Shown one piece after another: positions 11,560 through 23,491 of a stretch of DNA of 64,000 bases. The stretch is taken from contig SJOL01006610.1 in the NCBI GenBank assembly GCA_004794785.1, positions 96,981 through 160,980 on the forward strand. The letters are read 5' to 3'. The notes beneath the pieces were generated by a model, which made no database searches, had not been told where the DNA came from, and saw only the letters and a program-made list of their open reading frames with translations. The stretch is from Opisthorchis felineus. Lineage: Eukaryota; Platyhelminthes; Trematoda; Opisthorchiida; Opisthorchiidae. Numbering within the stretch: position 1 is the first letter of the stretch; each line of letters opens with the position of its first letter. The position numbers and the translations under genes are program-made.

Positions 11560-12440
11560 GGTTTAAAATTTGCTACATCCAATCCAGACTGCCGGACCTC
11601 AGTGGAAAGGTGAAGTATGAATATGGAGGTCCCTTAAGCCTCGGAAGTTCCCGAGTGTATATCTCTACTCAAGCGTCATCATGCTCCTGGTCCTGATGGC
11701 CTTCCACTTGTTTTATTCGGGGACGGTGGTGAGTTTCTCATTAAGTGCCTGACTGGCCTATTTGCGTTTATCTGGCAGAAAGAAACTGTCCCCGAACACT
11801 GGGTTGATTCTATAATAGTGCCCATCTTCAGAAGAATTACTCTCCATGAGTGTAGTAACAATGGGATAACTAATTGACTTTCATTGTAACCAGGCTTCTG
11901 GCGTCACTGACCCTCATAAGGAGGCAAGCGATGCCTTGACCAGTGAGCATGAAGCAGGATTTCCACCAGATATAGGCTTACTCAACCACATCTTCACACT
12001 CCATCAGATGTTAGAGCAAAGCCATATGCACAGACGACCAACAATCTTGGTGTTCCTTGACTTCAAGTGTGCGTTTGATTCTGTCGACTGGTCAGTACTT
12101 TCAGCTACACTTGCTCACCGGGGGATGCCCCAGAAGCTTGTGAACAGAAACTGGTCCTTATATTAGCATACTTCCCTGTGTGCGAGGGTGTATGGCAAGC
12201 TCTCTAGAGGCTTCCATTCTGGAAAGGATGTCCATTCTCTTCATTCTTTTTCAAATTCGTCATTGATGAAATAATGAGGGGAACGCTCGAAGGTCTTTAA
12301 AATCCAGGTGTTCAAATCGTCGCTGGTGAGAAACTTGTCGAGCTGAAGTACGCAGACGATGTCGTCTTCATCTCTGAAGATGAGGGCCAAGCAGAAGCTC
12401 TGTTGACGGATGCATCGTTGTGTGGTTGCAAGACATGAAT
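11560..12440 (+). pseudogene. RTE-like LINE reverse transcriptase relic
   Basis: Plus-strand fragments in order: LLKRHHAPGPDGLPLVLF (11655-11710), a thumb/finger segment with KETVPEHWVDSIIVPIF ending near 11830, EHEAGFPPDIGLLNHIFTL (11942-12000), VFLDFKCAFDSVDWSVL with the first catalytic aspartate (12052-12100), and KYADDVVFISEDEG with the catalytic ADD (12348-12386). Frames change several times and stops interrupt the reading, so it is inactive. The family is an endonuclease-reverse transcriptase LINE that nicks the genome and copies its RNA in place. The endonuclease domain is missing, as expected of a 5'-truncated copy. RTE-like is my best assignment, from the overall word pattern and the GAT-type tail. 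Confidence 0.85.
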
Positions 12441-13030
12441 TCTGTTAACAGATGATGTGAGGCGTCGTCAGGTTTTTGACCAACGATGCCCCAGAAGCTT
12501 TGCTAGTATCTGTTGGCCTCAACGGACTCGTAACCAGGTATTTAGAAAGCCGGCATTTGGTTGTGCTGCGGGTACTTCAGTCGCGGAAAACGTTCACCAC
12601 CATTAAATGGCGACGGCTCGGTCATTTGCTCCACATACCAAAACGTTGTCTTCCGAGAAGATTGTTGTCGTCCATGACTCCTTCAGCATGGTGCAAAGCG
12701 CGAGGTGGACAACGTATCACTTGGGAGAAGGGTGTGAAAATATATTGCGAAGAGTTTGGGTGTTGCAGGTGCGGTCCGCCTTCCAGCATGCAGTCCTTGT
12801 AACTCCCCCTGTGCATGGCTGGAGACACTGCAAGAAATGGCAGACAGTCGATGCCAGCAGCGTCCATGCATTTCGACTGATTTTCTGATTGAATGCTTGG
12901 AGTTGTAGTCGCCCAGCGCCAAGTCCATTCCTCACACACTCCATTCATTTGGGGGTTTGGGCATAAGTGAACAAAGTCTGTGGATGTACTGCAGTAAAGC
13001 GCTGACGTTGTTCTATCTGATGATGATGAC
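12440..13030 (+). pseudogene. C-terminal region and 3' tail of the same LINE
   Basis: The frame at 12476-12802 contains IKWRRLGHLLHIPKRCLPRR and ARGGQRITWEKGVKIY, the conserved C-terminal words of this LINE group. They are preceded by LTDDVRRRQVFDQRC from another frame. Similar words occur in the LINE fragments at 54850-55390 and 60409-61125, so the three belong to one family. The non-coding tail ends in a short TGATGATGATGAC repeat at about 13017-13030, comparable with the GAT-type tail of the copy at 61.1 kb. The start chosen is the point where the palm domain ends. Confidence 0.8.
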
Positions 13031-13399
13031 GTGCCGTATTTCGTCACAATCTTTGAGGGAACAGGCAGAAAATACAGTTGTTCGAGTTGGTCAGAAAATC
13101 AGCCAATCGATGCAATCCAGATCAATCAATTCAACTGAAGATGACATAATTCAAAATAGCTGGTCCAAGATTCAAGGCTCAGTGGCACAGTTCAGTTTAC
13201 CAGAAATTCGTAGAACATAAGTCCGTTCGTTTCTGTAAATGAAATCAGAATTGAGAGTTTTCCAACAACCCCGTTCCGGGAATTATCGTGATATGATACC
13301 TTCTATGAAGCTGTCAGCAAACGTGGACAAATTTCACATTTCGCTATGGCACACTACTACTTTTTTAAAGTAGTCATAATTCCCAATACACTAACAAAT
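13031..13399. other. No feature recognised
   Basis: Nothing beyond short frames. A small inverted repeat, TACTTTTTTAAAGTA, is visible near 13358-13372, without further context. Confidence 0.4.
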
Positions 13400-13660
13400 T
13401 GGTGCGTAAACTCTGTTTCTTGTCAACGACTCTTAATATGGCACCAAAACCAAACCATTCACAAAAACGTGCAGTCTCTCTAGACAGCACCTGCTATCTC
13501 AACTCAGACCATTGCAACCTAACATATTGTGTTCCAGTCCAGATGTTACATCTGAGTATCGATAAATTTGTATTACCTTTGCACTTTAACCATTCAGACA
13601 CTCACGGAGAATTTCCACGTAAGCGCTTTCTAGTTTTATATTCATAACCTAGTTCAACCA
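13400..13660 (+). repeat. Dispersed repeat, partner of 22150-22385
   Basis: About 250 bp are roughly 70 percent identical by eye to 22150-22385 in the same orientation. Both keep an overlapping reading frame ending in HGEFP..FLVLYS. Because the frame is kept with substitutions, an old coding origin is possible, but I do not recognise the product. Confidence 0.7.
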
Positions 13661-14244
13661 TCAACGTGAACCATCAGAGAACGGTTAGATGTGCAGTTGA
13701 ACGATTGCACGAAGAAATCTCTAAAAAAAGACATAATGAATGCATCATTATTAAACGCAAATGTTCACTGATTTTCTTTGCTTTAATTTCACCGACAAGC
13801 ATCATCACTCAAGGCAATGGTTCACTCATCTGACCGGTGCTTTCCAGCTTCGAACATCAGTAAGGATGTGCGATACATTGACAAGTCAACTTCGTTGGTC
13901 TTGAGATGCACTCAACGTGTGCGGTAAGCATGCATTCAAATTGTGATAATTCAAGGTCGGCAGTGCTATGTCCACGGCAGCTCTTACGTGTCTTCGTTAC
14001 TACGTCGTTAGTTCACAGTTTGGGTTTACCTACAATTATTTGGGGTCCATCTTTCTTGCTCTCCTTTGTGCTGTGTTTTGTTTTGCACTGTACAGCGCCC
14101 CTCGGCGTATGCGAACGAGGAATAACGAAATCACAACATTGACTAATCTGAAGGGAGTATTTACTAATCTCTCCACGATACAACAGTCCTATATTTGTCC
14201 TTAATTGAGCGAACATGTCAGGAAACTGTGATGTCTGACGGCTG
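13661..14244. other. No feature recognised
   Basis: No motif or repeat partner seen. Overlapping short frames at 13906-14336 have no recognisable domain. Confidence 0.4.
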
Positions 14245-14640
14245 TCCAAGCTCCAGTGCCCTAATGCCAGAAAAAGACTCGCCAACAAAGAACACAACAG
14301 CTTTATTGCAACAAGCGAGAGTGCGTGCGAGTGCAAAAGTTACAACGGCCCCACGCTATTTAAAGGGCACTTTTTGACATTGATCCAGGCTGTTTGATAG
14401 ACGTTTGGTGAACACCCACCAACATGAACCGATCTTCTATGAAACGCCTGAACGCTGATCATATTTGGTCATGCTTCTGTGGCCTGTCTGAACACTCATC
14501 GGATTTTGCTGAATTGATTAAGTGATTGATTGGCCTGGATGCTTGCCAACTTCCCTACTGTGATTTCGGTGGACTCAGTAGGTATTGAGCATTCTGGGGT
14601 TATTTTCAGGAATCTGACCTTTCTGACAGAAACTTATAGT
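14245..14640 (+). repeat. Dispersed repeat, reverse partner of 34330-34605
   Basis: The segment shares with the reverse complement of 34330-34605 the landmarks AAAGACTCGCCAACAA, AACAAGCGAGAG, a TATTTAAA/TATATTT box, GGATGCTTG..GAC and a TTTTCAGGAAT word, in the same order. This is one repeat family, perhaps LTR-like because of the TATA-like box. No terminal dinucleotides or flanking duplication were identified. Confidence 0.65.
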
Positions 14641-14702
14641 GCTTCTCGACTTTTCAGAATAGATTGGCTTCTGTGACAGGATAAAGTCTCCACAGAATAG
14701 TA
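14619..14702 (+). repeat. Partial copy of the hammerhead SINE 3' part
   Basis: GAAACTTATAGTGCTTCTCG and the downstream words ATAGATTGGC and TGACAGGATAAAGTCTCCAC match the 3' half of the SINE at 14915-15090, 381 bp further on. The upstream catalytic half is not preserved here. Confidence 0.65.
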
Positions 14703-14914
14703 CGAAGTCTCTTCCCCTCAGCAAGAATCAGTAAGCAGCCCAGAGGAAGTCTGATTGCACTGGATGTGTAAAACTTGTTTCTGAAAAGTTGTCACTAGAC
14801 GAGCCAGTCAACACGTGACCATGTGATATGGCTTCCGTTACTGAAGGACGAGTGGCTCTATATCTTGCCTAGATGAGAGCTAATCACACGGCTAATCAGC
14901 CACTTGTGAACAAA

Positions 14915-15090
14915 CGGTTAAGTGCTCAACCACTGGCCGGAAGGTCGCGGTTTCGAAGGTCGCTGAATTTCGTGAGATGCGCACTGCTGATGATTCCCAA
15001 CAAGGATGAAACAGTTGCACAGTGCCTCTCGGCTTTTTAGCATAGATTAACTCCATTGACAGGATGAAATCTCCACTGAATCTACTCAGA
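14915..15090 (+). repeat. tRNA-like SINE carrying a hammerhead ribozyme
   Basis: The head reads GGTTAAGTGCTCAACCACTGG and then GGTCGCGGTTTCGAAGGTCG. These look like the D-arm/A-box side and the T-arm/B-box side of a tRNA, so an RNA polymerase III promoter is inferred. The body at 14981-15025 is a hammerhead fold. The tail contains CTCTCGGC, ATAGATTAAC and TGACAGGATGAAATCTCCAC, shared with 14619-14702. The design resembles the Sm-alpha SINE-like family of schistosomes, which couples a polymerase III promoter to a hammerhead. Both ends are approximate. It encodes no protein and would rely on a LINE for copying. Confidence 0.75.
14981..15026 (+). ncRNA. Type I hammerhead ribozyme (slightly degraded)
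   Basis: Stem I pairs GCACTG (14981-14986) with CAGTGC (15020-15025). The conserved core CTGATGA (14987-14993) and GAAA (15008-15011) are intact. Stem II pairs TCC (14995-14997) with GGA (15004-15006) around a short loop, with a T/T mismatch at its base. Stem III is minimal: ACAG/TTGC (15011-15018), where the first pair is A with C instead of A with U, giving a GCA cleavage triplet in place of the expected GUA or GUC. A single T-to-C change would account for this. The fold would self-cleave the SINE transcript; this copy is probably weak or inactive. Confidence 0.78.
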
Positions 15091-16526
15091 TTATCGTGAA
15101 ACTTACCATTCATCAAATCGCATTGATAATCCCCTCAACGGCTGGAGTCAGCACAACTAACCATTCAAATCTCACATAAATGTTTGAAGTAATGTGTATA
15201 AACAGTTACCCTAATGAGGCATCTCCCTCATCTCGTTTATTAGGTTTTTTGAGCCGTGAGTATATTTCTGTTTGAAACATGGAAATATGTTACACTGCAG
15301 ACCACTCAGTGGTATAACCGGGTCTTTGCCATCGCGCTTGGCATGCTCTCCGTCGTTTCTAATTCCATCCAAGAATTATATGAATTCAATTGATCAGTTG
15401 TTCCTTACTGGACGAAAAATTAGAGATTTTGGTTGTGCTAAGGGTCAAGGAGTTGACGTTAGTTGAGTAAAGCTCGATGAATTTATGCAATCAACTGAGT
15501 TCCGCCATGAGATTTTACCTTGCGCAAACTCGGAACTGCAAACCATTCATCCCCAGACTGCATATCCCTGTTAACTGGTTCGAAATGAATGCAAGCAGAG
15601 TTTGCGAGGTTTCGGGTAGGCGCTACCTGGGTGTGACCATTTGTCCCGATTTGGAACATGAGCTGCCTCATGTTAATGGCACACATGAAGACTGGAAGCC
15701 GTGCTCCAGGAAATCGTGCACGATGCAGATGTACTACGGGAACAACTTGATTCCACACGTATTTAAACTTACTCGTGTCACATTTTGTGTAATTTCCAGT
15801 AAGCTCCGAGGGTCATAAGGTAGGGTTTTTCTCCCCGGACAACACTTCATTTATTCTCAACTCTGGCTTCTGTGCACTTTTGAGGGGACTAGCTTTGGCA
15901 GGACCCGAAACCTTCTTGGAAACCTTCCATCCTACGTCAGGATTCCATGCCACGTCAAAGCTATCAGTGCTCCTACGCATGCCATCATGCTGGTCACTTT
16001 CACAGAAACATATATGGAGGACTGTGACACGTCTTTCAGGTCAAAAAACCAGTCCCCTACTGTGATGATTCTGGTCAATGCAAAGTTTACAGGTAAAACA
16101 ACATCAAACATTTCCTACCACCAAATAGGGGTCGCTTTGGATGTGCCAGAATTGGGGTTTCTGCTGCGAGCTTATCCAGGAGAACTGCTGTACCCCAGTT
16201 TCAGTTCACTCAGGCAGGTAATTGTCAAGAAAACGATCTGAGTAAAGTGTCTCCATCCACTTTTCCAATCCATTGGCCGCTTTTGAATGCCACCGGTCAC
16301 AGTCCGCTATAATTCGCCAGCAAATATCGTAAACTAACTGTTTTCATACACGTGGAATCAGAAGCGACTGCACATTTAACAAAGTGGACCAAGCACAATA
16401 ATATTGTCGGATCAAGATGACTGTTCGAAAGAGATTGGTGTAGGGTAAACGATCCCCTAAGGAGGGACAAACCGTTAGATTCAACCATGAAAGTCCGTGC
16501 AAACCTGCATATACGTAATACACTAC
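15091..16526. other. No feature recognised
   Basis: Frames of up to 113 codons (15477-15818) overlap an opposite-strand frame of 91 codons; neither shows a known motif. No repeat partner was noticed. Confidence 0.4.
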
Positions 16527-16745
16527 TCATAAATTCTTCGACAGCCACGACCGGTTTTGCCCTTCTTGGGGTTCATCAGGTAGGCTCAGTCCCCGAGTTT
16601 CCGTCATAAACGAGATAATCAGGTCGGTTCCAGGTGAGTATGTCGCAAATGAGCGTATTTCGCTAACCCCTGCAAACTCCTTTCTACGCTCGAATGGAGC
16701 ATCATAAGTTGTCCGACAAGACACGTGACTGAAATACAACCAGGG
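16527..16745 (-). repeat. Multi-copy repeat with hammerhead-like core, copy 3 (rearranged)
   Basis: The minus strand at about 16590-16540 reads CTGATGAACCCC, GGGCAAAACC and GTGGCTGTCG, matching the core of the other copies. It is joined to a block containing CATAAACGAGAT and GGTTCCAGGTGAGT, which in copy 2 follows the core in the opposite relative orientation. The element is therefore internally inverted or a fusion of two copies. Confidence 0.65.
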
Positions 16746-19700
16746 AAACTGGAATTACAGTCAGCCGTTCTGTTTTGGATCGGTTGGATTTGTTATTCTT
16801 GACCTTGCCCTAAAGATAAAGCCAGGCACAGCTTGTTGCCACAATTTCGTGTATGTTGAAAAATGAAACGTGTTGTTAGTGGGTGCAGACCTGTAAATAC
16901 GGGTCGCAAGTGTTTGTAAACAGCACTTAAGATGATGATAATAACTTGGTAGCAAATCGTTGCATCAATACTGATGATGTTTTGCTGGGCTTTGTGGCTG
17001 ACAATCCTGAAGTTTACAAGAATATTCTGGCAGTGCTTGGGTCCAGGAAAGTGTCTTGTCGTTTCATGTTCTTAAGGTTTAGGATGTTGGATTTATCCTT
17101 ATTCGGTGACTCTTCAGTTCTGACGATGATGTTTGCAGTTCTCAAATGATCTTGGATGGTCCGTTCTCGTCAAAATTCGAAGAATCGCAGTTAGGTCCAT
17201 AGGGTCCGCTTATAGAATGCACGTCAAACCTTACTTTTCGTATCATTCTGGTACATATTACGTCGCCACTGGATGCGTGGTTACATTGATGTATTCACTG
17301 GGTCGACTGAGAATGGCTACGATTTCTCATTTCGGCCACGGGAGCATACTTTCGGGTACTTTGGAACAATAGTGGATATCTTCACACACTCGGTTGTCAG
17401 GATGCGCAGCGGCCATCGGTACAACATTTGTCCCATTGATTTGTTTGATGTCCAACAGTTTTCATCCCCGAAATCCCTTCAAAATGCAAACTCTCATGTC
17501 CCAGATACCATCATTTCTCACCAGACCGAGCTTTCCTAGATGGAGTGATGCCTCCATGACCGCGATTCTCCTATGGGTCGGCAAGTCCCAGCTGGGAAAA
17601 CTCTGTATGCAAGATCGTAACACTGAATACCCTCCTGTCGATTCCAGCATACTGATGATTTACCCAACCTCGACCTCGTAAAATTCTCCTGCAGCCCGAA
17701 ATAACCAAGGACAAAATTCATATAAAGCACTAACCTACTGTTTGGTCCAACCTGCTTGCGACTGGATCCGTCTGGTCGCGCAACATTTCCTGGAAGTCGA
17801 ATATCCGTGGTGATAGTCTTACAGATTGATATATTGTTGCGTTCAAGTGAAACTTCAGATGCCGACTTCCTCCTCGACTCTACCACATCAAGTATGTTCA
17901 TCAATGAAATGAGATCTCGTTAACTGAGAACAGCCTGTGGACTAATGAATTGGCATTAAAGATGTTTCACACCCTCCCTGTGCATACCATAACAAAACTA
18001 ACCACCGGTTCAATGAAAGTCTATCCGCCTTAACGAAATGACGCAGAGAATGACCAAGAAGATGTTCCTCACAACGCGTTCAAGTAAGTTTGCATGTAAA
18101 GTCAACCCAGTCCATGCCGAAAAGCCAGGAATCACCGTGCGGCTGTGTTATCCTTATCGATCACAGTCCTCACTACGTACCTCACGGCAACAAAGACTAA
18201 TATCCAGAAAGATAAGATCTAATTTAGCGCGAACAAGATTACTTGACAAACTTGCTGTCACCAGCATGCATGTTTTTACAAGAACTTGATAACGCTGGGA
18301 GTTTCCATCGAAATTTCCTTTTGTAAGTAATATCCACCTATGTTGGGTCTTGAAGTCCAGTTGTTGACTCGCATTTAGTGGCTCAGAATTATTCAAATCA
18401 CGCAGCTTACACCAGCTCAAGCCGCTATCCAATAGCACTTCGAGCGATAACGTTGTGGAGAATAACCTCATGCGGCCCTTAATGGGATTTTCATTTCTGC
18501 CCGGTTATTCATAATTCCTATGAGAACCAGTATCATGTAAGTTTTCATCTCCCTTTGATTTTCGTTCGAAAATTAAGAAACACTTTTAGACTCATTTTGA
18601 GAAGTGACCGAAAATTCGCCGGAGCAACAACATCGTCATTTCAGGTCAGTCTTTACGAGCAGCTAAAAAATACTTCCCCATTGTGTCGGCCTACTCTTTC
18701 AAAGTGGGTAACAAACGCTGGAAATGCTCCAATATTTATGTGTGCCAGGATTTAGCACTTCCTTGCAATCGAATCCTGTGAACCATAAGTTTGAGAAAGC
18801 TGGGTTAAGAATGACGCGTCGTTGATTGTTCGCGTTCCATGGGAACTCCTGAAGTTGAGTGATGTTTTTTTTATGTCGAAACTGGTTATTTCTCCATCCT
18901 TGATGCCCATCTATCATTCGAGAGCTCTACATGATCGGAGTCAACAAACTCATCAAAGAATGGATGAACAGGAAATTCGTCTAGGCTTGATGTCAGCGTG
19001 CATGGTGAAAACCAGTCCAAATGTCTGTAGGGATCCCTGAAGTAGCCAATGTTAAGATGGGAGAAGCACACTCATCGTACTGTCAGTCGAAGAGAGCCGA
19101 CAGCATCTTGTCAACACGCTGCACACTTGGACGGTCAGTGGTTTCATTGAGTGGGACCAAGTTCACTCGGTGAGAATCCCCGGCACACTAGCTTTGTATC
19201 CGAGTCGATTGACAAACCAACGCTAAATCGGGCGCATTGCTGCACTTCCCATAAGCATGTTGTCAAACAGGCTAACGCGAAATCTGCCCGCAGTGAACTG
19301 GTCCGGTCTATTCCGATGGTGTACCAACTATACGCGGATCGAATTTAGCTAGTCTTCCACAGATTGTCACTCAAATTAACTTTAATTTCGGGAAAGACAC
19401 AGGGAGTGAGCACAAATACCCAAGAAATTTAACATGGCTCTAATGCCTAAAGCCACTCTGTTCTCCAACACCAATATATTGTCCCGGATCAGCTTCCTGC
19501 CTGACCATCTCCAAGGAACCCCTTCATGTAAGCAACTCATGAGCAGAGCTGTTTGTGTGTATATACACCCAGAACCGGTTCTACAGATTTTTCCTCGAAC
19601 GGGAAGGTTTCTCCTTGTGAGAGATGATTAGTCGCACCTTCTACATATTCGGCGTCCGATTAGCCAAAATTTCATTTTCTGTTGGTATGGCGGTCGTCAT

Positions 19701-19794
19701 TTCAAAATCTCGCATTTGTTTTGACACGAGACTGAACTGGATCTAGCTGAATCTCTCGTTTATGATGTGCGAATGAGAGTACTTTTTGAAATAT
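16746..19794. other. No feature recognised
   Basis: About 3 kb with frames up to 122 codons (17536-17904, minus), none with a recognisable domain. Overlapping frames on opposite strands at 17.1-17.9 kb look like chance. No repeats with partners were noticed. Confidence 0.4.
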
Positions 19795-20080
19795 GTACAA
19801 TTTGGGTCCAGGTAAAACATAAGATTGACGGATGTTCGGGGACTGTGTCTACCTGATGAGCCCCAAGAAGGCGAAACCGGTTGTGGGCTGTCGAAGAGTT
19901 TTCAGCAACCTTATGAGTAGTTTGCTTTATGAAAATATACTGCGATATCTCAAATATCGTACCAACCGAAACACGAGGCGGCCTTTGTGCAGCACATTCA
20001 GTTGAAGACCATCATAAACAAGAGATTCAGTTGAGTCTTTCGTGAAAACCAAATTGATATGCAAATGAGTGAGTATATTT
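19795..20080 (+). repeat. Multi-copy repeat with hammerhead-like core, copy 4
   Basis: This is the best preserved core of the family: CTGATGAGCCCC, a CC/GG stem, GGCGAAACC, then GGGCTGTCGAAG at about 19855-19895. Next come CAGCAACCTTATGAGTAG, CAGCACATTCAGTTG, and finally the AACCAAATTGATATGCAAAT octamer block. The block order matches copy 2. Confidence 0.72.
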
Positions 20081-20514
20081 GTCTGAACTAATCCTGTTGA
20101 TTACTCTTCTTCGCTGATGACCGCACACCACCACATGTCAACTCCACTGGTTTAAAACCATTCTCCGAATACTTCCCAGTTCTACGCCCTCCATTCTAGT
20201 CACAATGGGATGCTTGGCAAGTTCCACAGTCATAGCTATCAATCACTGTGGAGTAGTCTTCGCCCAAGAACCTTAACATTCCAGAAATCGATTTTGTATT
20301 TCGTGTTTAGCGCATGTCCCACCGTGGCTGAGTCTTTTAGTGGCGGTCGATATTCGTCTGCGTTTCTCGGCGACACGTTTATTTCGGCCTCTTGCCCACT
20401 GAGCCTAGTATGAAATTCTCTAGCCATCTGTCCAACGCAGACCTTAGTGCAGACGTTACGCTAGCAGACTAAGGACTCAAACCGGATCGGAATTATTTCA
20501 AAGGTTGACGGAAA
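20081..20514. other. No feature recognised
   Basis: Short frames only; it separates copy 4 of the multi-copy repeat from the right inverted-repeat arm. Confidence 0.4.
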
Positions 20515-22055
20515 CTCGAGGTTTGCACCTAACTGGTGCCATCCAAGAAGGGCAGAACTAGTCGTGAGCTATCCGAGAGTTTTCAGAAATATTCTGAGCA
20601 GTTCCATTCATGAAATCCAGTAGACGTTATAAAACGAGGGCTTATTGAATAGCTGAATAGACTCGGTCGATTTATGCACGCAAAATCTGTCGTCGTAATG
20701 GGATGGATATTTGAGTCACAGTGCCGAGGACATCGAGTGCTTCTTCAAAAAATCGACTTGAAGATCTATGCAAATGGTAAGACAATATGTCGGCCAGTAT
20801 ATTTCCCACCTAGAAATAAATTCTGCTTTTCTGGAATCGTATCACCCCTTCTATGGCTTCAGGGCATTCGCATCCTGGTGCGCTCTTTAGAGCACATTCT
20901 TACAGCAATCGCGTCGGATTTATGGCAAGGGCTTTCTGGGAGTCAGAGCAAAGCAGCTGTCCACAACATGGCATAAATCAGTAAGGGGATATGACGGATG
21001 TCACTGGTTCCTTTTCTTCCAAAATCGTCTGCCTAGTACTGCGTATTACTCACATCTGCACAGATATCCTCATATGGTTGGGGCCTGCGCTGTCCGGGTG
21101 GGACGGTCTTGTAAACGCTGTTAGGTTTTCCCTTCCACTTTTGCCTCAGCGCAAAACGTGGTAGAACGCGAATGAGTGCCAGAAGTACACAGTAGCTGAA
21201 ATGGAGTTTTCATTAGGGAAATTTATGATGACGATGATGGTGACGAACACGAGGAGAAACAGTTCACTCAGTCAGCTTGAGTACTATTGTCGGCTCCGTT
21301 CACAATGCATGTATGCAGTGAGTTATGAACCAACTCCTCTGTCTGCATCTCTACAGTACAAACAGAAACTTGGTACGCGTGCACGTGCACGTGTCTGTAC
21401 GAAGAGAAAAACGATGCTGCGCAAGATTTCCGTCTTGAAACGGTCTCAAACGGGGTAACCGTCCGAGGTCACATGAATTTTCAAGGTTTGCTACACTGCG
21501 AGACCACATCCAGACCAGACCACTTATAGGAGATGACAACCGAGACGAAGTTTGCAGCAAACTAACTTGCGGTGTTTTCGGTTGTGCGAGTCTATGATAT
21601 ACACTGATTAATTTCGGTCATCTACCATGGTCGGAAAATCAGTACAGATTACTCGAGTTGTCCATTGACTTCCTTCATTCATGGACAGACCGCTATATAT
21701 TTGGAAGTAGTTTAGGCAATCCAAAGTATTCATTCCAAATACCCGTCCCCCCACAAAATTTTACAGTGCTAATAAATCACAAATCGTTAAACTGTTCATC
21801 AAATTCCTTAGATGACACACTATAATCCGAGGAAAGGCGGTATAGTGAATGAGCCGGAAAGTATCGTTGTGCGACCATTGTGTATCCCGCACATTATGAG
21901 GTGTTCAGTTCTCTCCTGCCGGTCAACGGAGCTTCTATGGTGTTACTGCTGGAGCCCCACGTGTGGGGCGTGGGCACTTAGGGCAGCGTATTCCCTGAAG
22001 ACGTCTGGTATACACAAACACCCACACATCATCTTGTGGGTCTTTGACCCGGAAG
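20515..22055 (+). repeat. Right arm of a 1.5-kb inverted repeat (partner 1163-2710)
   Basis: The plus strand matches the minus strand of 1163-2710. The outer boundary is sharp: similarity stops after GGGTCTTTGACCCGGAAG at 22055, mirroring position 1163. The inner boundary at about 20515-20620 runs into the hammerhead-like multi-copy repeat, again mirroring the left arm. A frame of 100 codons (20674-20976) and one of 85 codons (21201-21458) match the left-arm frames nearly residue for residue; no function is recognised. Confidence 0.88.
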
Positions 22056-22149
22056 GAAACGTGGGGAAAATTCACACCTCCCAACAGCATATCACCAAGC
22101 GTTTCTCCAAATTCACATCCTAATAGAAAGTAGGAGCGTAAAACTCTAT

Positions 22150-22385
22150 TTCTTGTTAATACATCATGATCTCGCGCTAGAACTGAACCATTCACAAAAC
22201 ACAGTCTCTGTAGGCGGGACCCTGGACAACCCAGACCACTACAGTCTAACAGATTGTATTCCAATCCGAGTTTTACATTTGAGTAGTGGCAAATTTGCAT
22301 ATCATTTAAATTTCCACAATTCAAACTCTCACGGTGAGTTTCCATGTACGCACTTTCTAGTTTTATATTCACATCCAGGTGCTAC
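22150..22385 (+). repeat. Dispersed repeat, partner of 13400-13660
   Basis: It shares with 13400-13660 the landmarks AACCATTCACAAAA, GCAGTCTCT or ACAGTCTCT, CAACCCAGACCA or CAACTCAGACCA, and TTCTAGTTTTATATTCA, in order. It lies just outside the right inverted-repeat arm, while its partner lies in the middle of the 24-kb structure. Confidence 0.7.
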
Positions 22386-23491
22386 AGAGATAGCACCCCT
22401 GGATGATTCGAGGAAAACACGGATCCGTTTTGAAATCAAATCAGGGACGCGCTCTGAACGTTCGCTGTTGGTTTAGTTCGGTCACTATCTGCTCCTGAAA
22501 TCACAACAGTTTCTTCCGAGAAGCGTTTATGGGTACGTGTTCAGCGACTATACATTGAGTTCCGTTTTACCCAAATGACGCAAACAAAATGTCGTATGAT
22601 CTGCCCATGACTAGCGGATTAATAAAGCGGTCGTTACAGGTTTGGCACGATGTTCAACGTAGCAGTCGACTGATTATTTGCACTTGTCATAACATGGCCA
22701 ATGACACAGTATGACACAAGAGGTCGATCGCATTCTGGTAAGGACATTTAGGCCACATTAGCCGATTTATTGTGGATGGATCAGCCGTTCATTGCACGTT
22801 TTGGGAACCATGACAAGCTTAGCCACTTTGGGCTCCCATTTCCCGACAAAATATCCCAATCGGCCGTTGGTTCTATCTTGGCAGTCTCGTCGCAGGACGG
22901 AATAACTATCCCTGGCGTCCGGATCGCACTTAGTTGAGGTTCGCATTGCGGACCACATGTGTTGGCAGTACTCAACTCAACAGCATGACTTGATGCCATA
23001 TCCCAGCGTTAGTTTTCCCATCATACTAATGATTAGTTTCCCATGATTTGGTCCACCAGACGTGCTCACAACATGCGAACGAGTGTCATCAGATGAGATC
23101 AGCGCGTGATTCATTGTTTGAGCAAGTATAAACAGAGAATCAGGTTATCAACTCCCACACAGACACACAGTTTACTCGATTTGTTAGCAGATACACAATC
23201 ATACTCAGCACTTTATGGTGACAAAAACTGTGTTCACCTTGATGATGAATTAGCGCCACTGGTCAACTATTTGTGAGGATTTCAAAACAGATGGTTTACG
23301 GTAGAGCTGTCGGGATTCCTTCGACGGGCATGCATGCAATCGCCTCTAACTGACCGGCTGTTTCAACTCTTTAAGTGGTTTAGGTTTGTTGTCTCTGAAA
23401 GAAATACCGAAAATTATACGCCGAATTGTTTGAAGTCAGGAGTAACAGATGGTTATCCAGAATGGAGAAAAGCCTAAACAGGAATAGCTGA
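22386..23491. other. No feature recognised
   Basis: No domain, RNA motif or in-window repeat partner recognised. Confidence 0.4.

Noticed and set aside
15477..15818. 113-codon plus-strand frame and overlapping minus-strand frame
   Set aside because: Two long overlapping frames on opposite strands, with no domain, no codon pattern and no repeat partner; chance is the simplest reading.
17536..17904. 122-codon minus-strand frame
   Set aside because: No recognisable motif, overlaps other frames, and the composition looks random.
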